Assembly (NCBI GenBank): GCA_000497125.2
Contig: CM035316.1
Coordinates: 262,001-326,000 of the forward strand
DNA: 64,000 bases
Source of the DNA: Spironucleus salmonicida
Taxonomy: Eukaryota; Fornicata; Diplomonadida; Hexamitidae
Direction of reading: 5' to 3'
A model generated the notes under the pieces. The model was not told where the DNA came from and made no database searches. It was given only the letters and a program-made list of their open reading frames with translations. Positions 22,438 to 33,894 of the stretch are shown in pieces (position 1 is the stretch's first letter; each line of letters starts with the position of its first letter). Both the position numbers and the translations under genes were made by a program.

Positions 22438-22827
22438 TATTATTAACTAGAATATTTTATTATTATATTCAATATAACTTTAACATGTGATATTTATATA
22501 TATAGTATTTCTAATAATATTTGGCTTACCTTTATATTAAAAGTATAAGATATTCAGTATCAGGTACTTGAATTAACGACATTATTTATTTATAATCCTT
22601 ATTAAATAGAATATCTATTCTATGCAATGAAAAATATTATTACTTGTTAACCGATAAGTAAAAATTTTAAAGAATAAAGAAATATATATGTAACCAATCT
22701 ATGTTTTTAATTCTTTAGAATTAACCACCTATATATAATACAATAGATTTTATTTTATAGATTTTGCAAATTTACTCTCAATGTATGACTTTTACTATAC
22801 CGTAATATATAACATTTATTCCAAAAA
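22438..22827. other. 390-bp intergenic stretch without a recognisable gene
   Basis: Spacer between divergent starts at 22437 and 22828. Very A/T-rich with several TATATATA/ATAATA blocks, including TATATATAATACAATAG about 90 bp before the kelch start. No long frame, tRNA or repeat is seen. Confidence 0.45.
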
Positions 22828-23685
22828 ATGAATAAGTCTTCCATCAACTAATGTTTTAGATGTAATAACCAAATACTACAAATATACTCATCAACAAATC
22901 TTAAACCAGGTGCTGAATCAGCTCAAATAATAAACTATTATGATAAAACTAAAAAGATGCTTATTCCACAAGAATTGGAAAATGCAGTAACTCAGCTATC
23001 TTACTATGCAACCACTGAATTTTCAGGAGTAACATATATTATAGGAGGTATCCTTAATGAAGACATCCCTTAAACCTCAATATATACATTTAAAAACTAT
23101 AAATTCGAATTAGTATATAAACTCCCATTCCCGCTTTACGATGCTGCAGCGGCAGCAAACGAGGAGTTTCTGGTCATTTTTGGTGGCAGAAATGGAGATT
23201 CTTACTTAGATACACTTTTAGTTTTCGATAAAAACTTAAAAATGCAGCAATTCCCAGTACACCCCCACAAGCAAATTTTCGACCTATATTATAAAAACTC
23301 AATCAAAGACTGGCCAGCAGCACGTGCACAGGCATCAATTTGTTACTGCGCACCGGCGTTTTACCTCTTCGGTGGTGCTGGTCGTCAATTGGATAGAGAG
23401 CTCTGGCGCCTCGAAATCGTCTAAAAAGGCGTCTCCGCGCACCCGAAATTTCACAAAATTCGCTATAACGTCGGCCCAAACCCAGGATTTGGAGGTTTCC
23501 TGGTTGCACACAAAAATCGACTTGTTTTAGTAGGCGGTAAAGGGAACGAAAACCGTATTTTCAAGTTCCAGAACAACAACTGGATCGACCTCGGCTGGAC
23601 AGCCTACAAGAGCTGCCAAACTGGCTATTTCGATGGTGAGACCCTGTGGTTCCAAGGTGGTTTACTCGAAATCGCATGCGTATGA
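22828..23685 (+). CDS. Kelch-repeat beta-propeller protein
   Basis: 285 residues with about four to five kelch-like blades: each has a hydrophobic strand and Gly-Gly (TYIIGGILN, FLVIFGGRNGDS, YLFGGAGRQLDRELW, LVLVGGKGNENRIF). The N-terminus has CFRCNNQILQ, a CxxC pair. It is a likely protein-interaction propeller; no partner can be inferred. The 3' two thirds are strikingly rich in G+C (roughly half) and use C-ending codons, whereas the 5' third is as A/T-rich as the rest of the window. The stop is 13 bp from that of convergent RPC1. Confidence 0.78.
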
Positions 23686-23698
23686 GTGAGCAAAAATG

Positions 23699-26600
23699 TC
23701 ATTCAATTTCCTGCAAAATCTCCATCCCGCCGGTGCCTATTTTGAACGGATTCCCGAATATCAGGTCCTCCGAAATGTCGACGATGCAGCCTTCGTTTAC
23801 CCCGCGTGCGGAGGCGTCGTATAGGTACTGCCCCGTGCGCTCGAAGCTAGCCAGCAAGATCGTGCGCGACTTCTTGATCTCCTTGAGACCCTAGTTCGTG
23901 TAGCCCAAAATGCGTCCATAGCTTGTCATAAAGCTCGCAAGCAGGTCGACATGGAACCTACAGACATTCATTCCGTAGTCCTGGTACAGAATGAACACCT
24001 CGTCCGCAATCTGCTGTCTCGCTGCTTCGATCCCTAGGACTTCGCACAGGTCATGGATATTGCTCGTAAATGTCAGGTAAGGGTCGATTAGGTCTGAGTT
24101 CCAGATACTGAATACATTGTTCGAGGACTAGCTGAACATCATGTGAAGCTACTCTGGGGGCAGGACGTATGTGAAGCTTTTGTTGAAAGAAAGTTGATTT
24201 TCGAGGTAGAATTTGTACTTTTCTGTCTTAAGGAAGTCTCTCGTGTCAATGTTTACAATGCTAATATCGCAGCCTTCGAATCCCCAGACTACTATATTTT
24301 GTAGCTCCTCTAGATACTTCGCCAGGACGCTATTCATTTCTAGCTTAGATTTTTAAAAGTATATTCTTATTACATCATTTTGGAATTAGAAGTCGTCAGC
24401 ATTTTTGTTTTTAAGCTGTTTTTTAATGATTTTTGATAGATTTTCTGCGGAAATATCAATTGCTAGATCGTTTAAAATACATCTATTTAAAATAATAGAA
24501 ATTTAAACTTAAAAAGAGTTAATAATTTGTTTAATATCTGCAATTTAGTTTAATTTTAAAGGTTGGAACTAAGATTAGATAAATTTAGCTTGGTTGACAG
24601 ATAAAGGTGTTAAATCAGACGATTAAGATTCTTTTAAAGAATTATTTTTCGAATAAATTTCAAAAATCCCAGTTTTTGTTTTAGCAGCATTAAAAATAGA
24701 AATAAGTCTTGGTACACCAGAAATTTTACTAGCTAAACCTGCAAAATGGAATGTTTTAAGAGTCATCTGAGTCGTAGGCTCGCCTAACGCTTAACCTGCT
24801 ATCGCACCAGAAGGAGTACAAGGTGTCAAAGCTGGGCATAATAATGTGCGTTTAATGAAACTAGCAATGTGATCCATAGTTTCAGGAGTTTATAGAGATA
24901 AAATCTTTAGCTGAATCTTAGAAATATTTTAAATTAAAGATTTCACAATAGGAATATGTGATTTTGAAATTTTGCATGATAAAAAATCAAATACTTGTTT
25001 TTATATATTAATATATACTGATTCATCTTCTTCAACGGAAATTAATGATTCATTATTGGTAAATATATGTTGCTGTACGAAATAATCTAATTGAGTATTC
25101 ATATAGCTTTAAAAATTTTAGTTAAATATCTTATTGATGACATAGTCTTTTGCAATTTTTACTGGCTTCATAACTTCTGGGTTAAAAATAACAAATTTGT
25201 CCGAAACAACATTTTGATTCCAGTCAACAGTAACGGATTCTAAATTTTTTAAAAGCTTACGTTGGATATAACCCGTCTAAGCTGTTTTAATTGCAGTATC
25301 TATAACTCCTTCTCTCCCTGAAGTTGTATGAAACCAAAACTCGAATGGATTTAATCCAGAGAAAAAGGAATTCTAAATAAAACCAAATTAATATGGTGAA
25401 TGAATTTTTGCTGGAACAAAGTGCGGTGAAACACGATCTCCAAAATAACACTCAATCATTTTATTATTTACAGTTTATTATGAGAGAAGAGAAGTCATCT
25501 AAACTTGATTTATGATGGATCCTTTAGAACCAGATCTCGACATAACTAAAGTTGAATTATTATTTGCATTGGTGTAATGGAATAGATGATTATGTATATT
25601 ATTAGAGATTGTAGCTCTTAGATCTGATAAACTACTCATAATTTATGATTTAGTATTAATTTTCGTGCAATCAAACTATGGAATGATGTCATTATTTTTT
25701 ACAGAGCGTTTTAACAATTCTGGATACATCCATAAATATTCTATTTGAGAATACTTTTCATATCCTAATTTAATAAAAGATTATTCTACTAGGTCTAATT
25801 TCATATTATGTAATTAAGTGTCCTACCATATATCTTATATACCAATTGAAAATCCGGACGTCTACATAAACCTAAGAGCAATTCTTTAAAGAGAAAATTA
25901 TAAGTCTAAAACTTATGTTTTTACATTTTTAGAAGAATTGTAGCCGAGAAGCTCATTATTTGCTAAAGTAGTAAATATATTACCAAGTTACTTTTTATTC
26001 AAAGTTCCCGACATAATCTCTGAATTTTTAATAACAATATCAGAATTTGAAAACGAAAATGGGTTATTACTAGAATGATTTTTAATGATTTAAGAAATAA
26101 GTTGCTTCCCTGTAAATAAACTATGAGGATAGATGATAGCAGGTTAATCAATAAATTCTGATTCTTTAATAATATGATTCGTTTTACCATAAAATTTTTC
26201 ATAATATGATAGCTCATCGGTTTACTATAAAATTTCATTTATTTCTCGAATATCGTTTTTAGTGCAGTCACTTTAAGGCATATTGCCTAGATAATCACTT
26301 GATTCACCAATTGATTGCCAATCTACTAGTAATAATTATACATATTGTTAATGCTAAATAAAAACTTCTCTAGACATAATATATAACCCTGATATAGAAT
26401 CTTGCATTATATTCATTGATAAACTATTATTTGCAGTGTCAATAAGATTTTCTTCATGTTTAATTAATTCAGTAGCCTCCGTTAAAGCCTCATATAGTTA
26501 CGGATATTGAATATTCATCTCATCTCCATCAAAATCTGCTCCAAAGTTCGCACAATTCACAACATTAAACTTAAATGTTTTAAATGGATGAATTCTTGCC

Positions 26601-28132
26601 CTAAATAACTGAATACTAGTTTTATGTAACGAAGGTTATCTATTAAATAGTAAATAGTCTCCATTTTATAAATATCTATGTACAATATCACCTGGTTCTA
26701 CAGTATTCTTTGATACTTCTTTTTAAATAATCGAGGATGTCGGAATTGTCAGATATTTATAAGCTTATTATTATTAAAGCCTATTATTTATAGAGTTAAT
26801 ACTAATTTCATCCAATTCGTCTTAAAATTAAAACTATTCTTCTTATGCCGTATATTTTTTATTTCCATGAGAAAATACATACATAGCATTAGTTCTTGCA
26901 TTAGCACTTTTTCTAGTGTCAATAGTATAATTTCCATCTACTATATCAAAATTGATTTTACGGCCATCATCTTCTACATGTTTATAATTAAATGTAACCC
27001 AATCATATTAAATAGACCTATCTATTTAAGAACTAAACCGAACTCCTGAAAAAGCACCTTTCTTCTCGATTCTTTCTATCTAATCATTCTAAATCATGAT
27101 TTTTATTGATTCAATGTTTTCTGTTGTTACAATTTCTGGAAAAGTCAGTGTTCGAGAAACTGCATATGGAACACCTATTTCATCAACTTTTAAATTTGGA
27201 TCTGGGGAAATAACCGATCTTCCTGAAAAATTGACTCTTTTTCCAGAAAGATTTCCTCTAAATCTACCGTATTTTCCAGATAATCTAGCAATAATAGATC
27301 CTTTAAGTTTATCATCTACTTTTTTCTTATTCATATAATTAGACTTCACTTATTCTACAATTTCTTATTATTTATCTTGGCCTTCTAAATCAATTTTCTC
27401 TTCTCCTTAAATAATACTAAACATATTTTTTGGAGGATCGATACCAATCATCTTAGCAACTTCATTTTAAAGCTACTACCACGCAACAAATGATTTGTTT
27501 GTAGTTTAACCCGCCTTGATCGTCTAATTTAGCAAGCAAATTCTAGAAATTGAAGTAGTAAGCTCGTCCTCATTAGAACTTGAAATATCTATAGTGGAAC
27601 GAATAGAAGGTCTAGATGACGCGGAAGCGACAGGTAATACCTCTAAAATTATATCTTTAGGTCTATTTGGAGATTTAATAATATGTTACCACGATGCCTA
27701 ATCCTCTACATTAACATTGGAAAATATTCTAAGAGCATCTTACGGTGTCGTATATTATGTCTTATTAGGTCTTGAACGAAGCCCACAATGCTGACATGTG
27801 GCATGGTTAGTTGGTCTAGAACAGTGCCAACAGAGGAGCTCTAATAATAATTTTGCTTTTTACACATAAGCTGGATGGAATACCGGGAGTGCTAAAATGA
27901 TATGTCCAGTATGACCTGGACATATTCTCCAGGACTAATGACAAGTTGGGCAAAGTGCTCCTTATTTCTTCTATGAAAATCCTAAAGCTGGGTCTAAGGG
28001 CCCATTTTATACTGCTTCAGGATATGTTGTGTAGTATCCTGGTTAAAATATGTAAGCAGAACTTAACTTCAGTAAACTCTCAGTAGATAAAATTTCAAAG
28101 CTTGCACCCTTAATTCTAGCCTAAACAGACAT
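23699..28132 (-). CDS. RPC1: DNA-directed RNA polymerase III largest subunit (RPC1)
   Basis: 1477 residues in one frame. N-terminal zinc-binding clamp core: [18 protein letters not shown] and [16 protein letters not shown]. Clamp/active-site region: [20 protein letters not shown] and [12 protein letters not shown]. Catalytic Mg motif: ADFDGDEMN near residue 530. The C-terminus has [36 protein letters not shown] and FKIGTGG, matching Pol III RPC1 (LMLASFEKTADHLFDAA, MNIGTG in animals) rather than RPB1; there are no heptad repeats. It transcribes tRNA and 5S genes. The last ~640 bp are G+C-rich, unlike the A/T-rich remainder, yet the frame is continuous across the change. Confidence 0.92.
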
Positions 28133-28194
28133 CGATTTAAAGTGAAAAATAATATACAATATACTATAACATAAATAATTACTTTCCGCTTAGA
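28133..28194. promoter_or_regulatory. 62-bp divergent promoter, RPC1 / LRR protein
   Basis: Spacer between two start codons with AATAATATACAATATACTATAA in the middle. Short TATA-like blocks occur in both orientations. Bidirectional promoter function is inferred from position. Confidence 0.5.
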
Positions 28195-30336
28195 ATGGAA
28201 TATTTGGAGTTTGATTTAACAGCATAGTTGATTTGCTCACTATACGATGCCAAATGTAGATCATTAAAGATAGAAAATACTGAATAACTTCGATTACGAT
28301 TTGTACATTAAATCTAGTCTCACCTACCTAAAGGTATTTTAGATATTTCGAGCCAAAAACTGACAAAAATGTGCGCTCCAGCAATTGTTAAACTTCTCTC
28401 CCATCTTAGCACTTAAATAACTACCCTCATCCTCGATGATAACCCTCTTGAAGATGCTGGTATTATATCACTCACAACATGTCAAACTGTTCTGGACAAA
28501 ATAACAACAATCTCGCTAGTATCAGTAGGGTTATCACCAGAGGGCTGCATTGAATTTTTATCAAGTTTTGCTACTAATTCTTATATTAGATCATTAAACC
28601 TTGGTTCAAATCCTGCTGCTCAAAAGCGAAACCGTTTCAATGAACCAGCATGTAAATTCTTGGGATAATTCTTTGTCTAAATGTAAAATCTTGAAGAAAT
28701 AAATTTCTAAAACAGCCAATTACGTGCAACAAACGGCTACGCTCTTTTCAAGTTTGTTGCGCGTGAGTGTGCTCTCAAACGTATAAACTTAGCAAATACA
28801 GGTGTCAATAATTAGGCTATCAAGTAACTTTGCACTGTGAATGCACGAAATTTTCCGTTTCTTGAAATGCTAGATTTAAGTGGAAATCAGACATTGACTG
28901 GCGATGCATGTCTTGATATAGCAAATTTGATCATGTTTTAGAGGCGTTTTCATGAGCTTTATATCAAAGACTGTACTGGATTGTAGGAGTAGATGAAGGT
29001 TATTTTTGAGGCGCTAGGTTATGGATCTGCTGAGTAATTAGCTGAATAAGAAGCATTCAAGCGCCGAAATGCAGTTAGGGAGGAATAAAGAAATAAAATG
29101 CTATGTGATTTGCATTTTGGTATTAGGAATTTAATTTAAACTGGAAAAGTTATTTAAGGTGATGAAATTCCAAAAAAAGTTGTTTAACAAGAGTAAAATT
29201 TACCTTTGACAGAAAAAACATGTGCAATTACACATTTAGATTTAACAAATTTAAAAATTTCAGCTTAGAATTTGTAGATTTTCGCAGATTCATTAAAAGA
29301 AAATCAATCTCTTCAAGTGTGTAAACTTGAAAATTGTTTTATAGATTTAAATAGAATTGACGCAAAAAATGAAATTGAATTTCATGTTCCATTCTAAAAT
29401 TTTTGTGAGGCGATTTTTGATCATTCGAAAATCAAGTTTTTGAATTTGTCAAAAAATAGTATATTAGATATTGGAGCATAATATTTATTCAAAGTTATAC
29501 AAATTGGTAGCCTAAAGACACTCAACTTAAACTATTGTAGAATTTAAAATGATGGCATGGTAAACATTGCAAAAGGGCTTGGAAGTGCTAAAAATATTGA
29601 AAAACTATATATTGCAGGAAATAATTGTGATGATATTGCGGGGTAAGCACTTTTTACAAACTTATAAAATTATTAAAAATTAAAACTTCTAGACATCAGT
29701 TTGAATAAGATTAGTTTCTAATTTAGTGAAAAAATCTAATAATTAATCAAATCTAATATTGAATAAAGCTGCAGCGAAATATATTAATCTCTAATGATAT
29801 AAGTTAATTAGTTCGAGAAATCAATTAATGAGCTAAATTTCATAGATGTGGAGACGATTAAACATAGGTAAGAATATAATGATCTACTTATATAAGTGAA
29901 AAATTTAAGTATAGAAATGGTGGATCTTCATAAGAATTGTGAAGAATAGCTAAAAAATGAGCACAATAAGCTTGAAGATTTACGAGTAAAGTTGGGTTAA
30001 AAAGAAGGTGAGTTAGGAAATAGAACCATCAAAGTTAATGAAATTTAAACACGATTAGATCAAGATTTTGCTATTTGTGAGTAGAAAAAACGAATTATAA
30101 GAGAGAAAACAATGGTTATTCAAACACAAATTGAAGAATTAGAAGAAGTGGAAAAAGCAGTGGTCAATGACGAGCTTATTTCGCTATAAGCATAGTTAGA
30201 AAAGAAGAGAAAAGAAAAAATTACGCTAGAAAAGGACTGTGTTGGGACGCTAGCCTAACTAGCAGCATGTGAGGCAATTTTAGTAAAGGAAAATTTAATT
30301 ACAATAATTCAGAGTAAAAAAGGTATAAGGAAGTGA
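28195..30336 (+). CDS. Leucine-rich-repeat protein with C-terminal coiled coil
   Basis: 713 residues. RNase-inhibitor-type LRRs occupy about residues 50-510 (ITTLILDDNPLEDAG, IRSLNLGSNPAAQ, LEMLDLSGNQTL, IKFLNLSKNSILDIGA, LKTLNLNYCRIQNDG). From ~530 to the end a Glu/Lys-rich coiled coil follows (LRVKLGQKEGELGN, VIQTQIEELEEVEKA). RI-type LRR plus coiled coil is common among axonemal proteins such as nexin-dynein regulatory components, but no specific orthologue is claimed. Stops of this gene and the convergent WD40 gene are 3 bp apart. Confidence 0.78.
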
Positions 30337-30339
30337 AAA

Positions 30340-31419
30340 TCATTATTATTTCACGATTCCAACCCCAATCTTTGGACTTAGCGACAGCTCATGAGTACCG
30401 GTGATGAATTTAATTTCGTTTTCGGTAAAGAAAACGTCATCAATAGGATTTTAAAATATTGTCGGAATTGGAACTGAAGTAGCTAATGGTTTACTGAAAA
30501 CATGAGTTAAATTATTAAACTAACCAGCAGCGATGATCCCAAATTCTGTAGCAATAACAGCGCGGTACTACCCTTTTGGGAGGAGGAACAATCTAGCCTG
30601 AAAGAGATTCGCTATGCTTTCACTAGTTTATGCCTATGACAGCTCAGTTAGAAGTGGAAAAGTTAGATGAGTACATTTATTCTTGCCACCAGTCGCGATT
30701 GTGTTCTTATATCCCCGTGCACGGTACCAGAATGCATCCCGATTCGCAATTTTGATGCCGAAAATTATATGATTTTAGTAATGATATTCTTTAAATAGCT
30801 CCATTTAAGTGTTGTAAGCATTAAGATAAATAACAGCGAATCCCAGATTTGGCATGTGCGATACTATAATATTATGATAAGAATATACTGAGTCAATTGG
30901 ATACAGCATTCTAATTAGATTTTATTCTTTATATACAAATTTAATTCCAGGTTATTTGTTTATTGTACTCCAAAATTTGATTTACCCATCCATACCGACC
31001 GAAACTATTTGATCATTAAATATAATTATATCAACACAAGTTTCATGTGCATTATGAATAATTATGTATATAGATTTATCCTTAAATATTTTTATTGCTG
31101 ATTCAGGGGCACCTGAACCTGATATAATAACATTTTTATCTTAAAAACATGTTATTGCATTAACAGGTCCACCATGTGATACTAATGTATCCATAATCTG
31201 TTAAAGCTTGTAGTCTATTATATATATTTATTAGAACTTCCCAGCTGTTATAATAGTGTCATTTTAAATACAGCATGAGTACAATTCATCTTACATTTTA
31301 AATGACTAAATAACATGCAAATCTTATTTTATTAGATATATACTTTTCTTGCCAACTAAAATATACTGATTATCATGACGTTGTATATCCCATATTTCCT
31401 AACAGTCCAATTTTAGCAT
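30340..31419 (-). CDS. WD40-repeat protein, unidentified
   Basis: 359 residues. WD-like blades are visible by eye, for example GGPVNAITCFQDKNVIISG, SAIKIFKDK, ETCVDIIIFNDQIVSVG and DGQIKFWS. The C-terminal half is more diverged and somewhat richer in G+C. It is a probable seven-bladed propeller scaffold covering the whole protein. No additional domain, and too little is conserved to name a family. Start chosen at 31419, 57 bp from the divergent gene. Confidence 0.72.
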
Positions 31420-31476
31420 ACAAAGAGGCTTGTAATATTTAGTATATAATTTTAAATAATATTATTTTACTTGAGA
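31420..31476. promoter_or_regulatory. 57-bp divergent promoter
   Basis: Spacer between divergent starts, containing TTTAGTATATAATTTTAAATAATATTATTTTA. TATA-like elements lie in both orientations. Function inferred from position. Confidence 0.5.
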
Positions 31477-32052
31477 ATGGATCTTTTGAAATTTACATTG
31501 AATGAGATTGAAGAATTTATAATGCATAAAATTAGATCACTTTATTTACAGCCAGGTGGTCTTAAAGAGCACTACCTGTTATTATTTACTACTGATAAGA
31601 TGACCTCAATTTTAGTTAAATAAGAAAGTTTAGCACATGTTATGATGCATGCTGTTTCGCAAAGATTAGCAGAAAGAGTACCAGTATTAGAAGCCATATG
31701 TATTGTTGCCGATGGATATTCATAGATGCCCGAAAACATAAAAACATGTAAAATCATTTTATATTTGAAGAAAGCAAGTTATGTTAGAACATACCGCGTT
31801 GATTTTAACGATTCTCATAAGATGATTCTTAATGAAATCTAAGAACATTGGTTTAAACCTGACGAACTCCCTTGTGGTTTTAGTAATCCTTTTAATAGTT
31901 AGGAATTAGCATCAAAAGTTCCTAAAGTGGATTTAGAGATTATTTACAAGTAAATTAGCAAAGAGTTTGCTAAAGATAGAAAAAAGCAGTCAAAATAGAT
32001 GAAAAAATAAATTGAAAGTGCCAATCCAGCACCTACTGAAAATATTGAATGA
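31477..32052 (+). CDS. Unidentified globular protein
   Basis: 191 residues with a balanced, non-repetitive composition. Visible landmarks are HKIRSLYLQPGGLKEHYLLL, a hydrophobic VLEAICIVADGYSQMPENI segment and VRTYRVDFND. The C-terminal ~40 residues are a basic tail (KDRKKQSKQMKKQIE). No membrane segment. I do not recognise the family. Stops of this gene and the convergent PP2C are 5 bp apart. Confidence 0.68.
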
Positions 32053-32057
32053 AAAAA

Positions 32058-33065
32058 TCATTTTTTTACAGCAAAAATTACACTTATATTATCGCTGCTC
32101 TTAAGCAAATAAGCTGCACATACAAAAGCCTATGCTACTGTATGTTCAAACTGTAATTATTCTTTGTAATTGCAAGACATTTTAGCTATATCCGTCATAT
32201 CGATTTTTTTATAAAAGAAATCAATAACTATTTATGAATTTCTTCTTGTAGAAGTGTTAATATTTTATAATAGACACTCAATAGCCTCTCTTACATCTTC
32301 ATTATCCATTACATCAAATAATCCATCACATGCAATTAAAATCCAATCAGTACTCAATTCATCTATTTCTATAATATCAATTAGACCACAAACACCATAA
32401 ATTTTCATAGCTTTATCACCTATTGCTCTACTTACAGCTAATTGAGCATTTACTCGACCATTCATGACAATTCCACCGTAGCGTTCAATTCTATCTTTTT
32501 CAAATGGGTCTGTAGGTTTATGATCACATGTCGTGTTGTTTTAAGTAAGAACTCTAGCATCTCCTGCATTGCAAAGATAGAATTTAGAATTTTTCTTTAT
32601 TATGAACGCGAGTGTAGCTCCACTTTCTGAACATATATCAGGAAGGTCATGATCTAGGTTTAATATACCCAATTTTAAATCAGTTATTACATTACCAGTT
32701 TCATAATACTCCACATATTGTAATATCATACTTGCTCCTATACTTGCAGTTTCTGAACCTCCATGACCGTCTAAAATAACTAATATTTTATTGGTAATAA
32801 CATGTGAATCTTCGTTAGAATTTCTTCTCCCAATTGCAGTATGATGTCCTACGGACATTTACAAATCTTCAAGAGATTATTATGGCTATATTGAAATTTA
32901 CTTATTAATAGTATCTAATTCACATTGAAGTTTATTTTTTATTTATTCAGATCTCTCAACTTATAATTTTTTCCTACCATATACTTCATGCAATTTTTTA
33001 TATAATTATTCAGTCCTTTTTGCTTATTATTCAAATTCAGACTCATTGTAAAATTTGATTTCCAT
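32058..33065 (-). CDS. PP2C-type protein phosphatase with N-terminal coiled coil (copy 1)
   Basis: 335 residues. The catalytic domain begins near residue 70 and keeps the PPM signatures: GRRNSNEDSH, VILDGHGGSE (metal-binding Asp and Gly), ESGATLAF, NAGDARVLT, AVSRAIGDKAMK, ACDGLFDVM and DNISV. It dephosphorylates Ser/Thr with Mn/Mg. The start at 33065, rather than the internal ATG at 32858, is chosen because the second PP2C in this window begins with the same MxIKFYN sequence followed by a helical arm. The ~65-residue arm (YKKLHEVYGRKKLQVERSEQ) is a probable coiled coil. No targeting signal is seen. Confidence 0.88.
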
Positions 33066-33894
33066 TTTTTAATAATAAAAATTATTAATACGATATAAAA
33101 ACTTTAAAAGTTAAATTAATAGAATATACAAACTTAAATATAATATATATCTTATTACTTAGTTTAAGCTTTCTAATTAAACGGGTTAAAATTATATATG
33201 CATACAATGTATTATATATTTAATTTCCTTTGACCTAATAAAAATACTTTTATTTTGATTCTTATATCAATGTTGTCTTCAAAGTATTTTGGTTATAGTA
33301 AGAAACCATTTATTACTCAATAAAAAATATCAATGATAATGAATAACTCTGTATTAATGTTCTGTTATATGTTATTATCACTAAATTAATGTAATTGTTA
33401 TTAGTAATTTATCTAAATTTCTTTTTGATGATAATATATATTCAAACTTTATTATTACTGATTTTACTCCCCGACTAAAATGAGAGATAGATCAAGGTTA
33501 TCTTATATTAGAGTGTGTTCTAAATAGAATAAAAAGGTGCTGCTCAAAATCCAATTTAAATTTAAATAGTAATCAATCTGTAATGTATGTATTGTATATG
33601 ACATAAATAAAATTTATGCTACTAATATTACAACAATATTAGTGATTTATTCCTAGTTTTAATAAGCGTAAAAATATATAATAAATGATATATTTGTAAG
33701 TAATATGGTCAATAAAGTGAAAGTTATTTGATACTCTCAAAATTGGTAATATTTATGATGCTAAAATACTAATCTACTAATAACTTCACTGAGAATATTA
33801 ACATTTTAATAAGCTGCAATTTTGCTATTGTTTGCTTCCTCAAAAAAAGACTAACATATTATAACATATTAATATAATATATTGCTTTTATAAA
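33066..33894. other. 829-bp intergenic stretch without a convincing gene
   Basis: Longest gene-free stretch here, between divergent starts. It is A/T-rich throughout. One 83-codon frame begins at ATGAGAGATAGATCAAGG near 33480 but has random-looking composition and is within chance when TGA is the only stop. No tRNA boxes or repeats are found. TATA-like AACATATTAATATAATATATT lies just before the 33895 start. Confidence 0.45.

Noticed and set aside
23242-23894. Several overlapping frames on both strands in the G+C-rich island
   Set aside because: High G+C lowers the frequency of stops; these frames are shadows of the kelch and RPC1 genes, which have recognisable motifs.
27096-27338. Plus-strand frame of 80 codons
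   Set aside because: Antisense of the RPC1 clamp region, whose motif [15 protein letters not shown] is unmistakable.
32058-32858. PP2C copy 1 starting at the internal ATG 32858
   Set aside because: The frame stays open upstream to 33065, and the extended start matches the N-terminus of PP2C copy 2.
33480-33731. 83-codon frame in the 829-bp gap
   Set aside because: With TGA as the only stop and this base composition, random frames of this length are expected; no motif or balanced composition.
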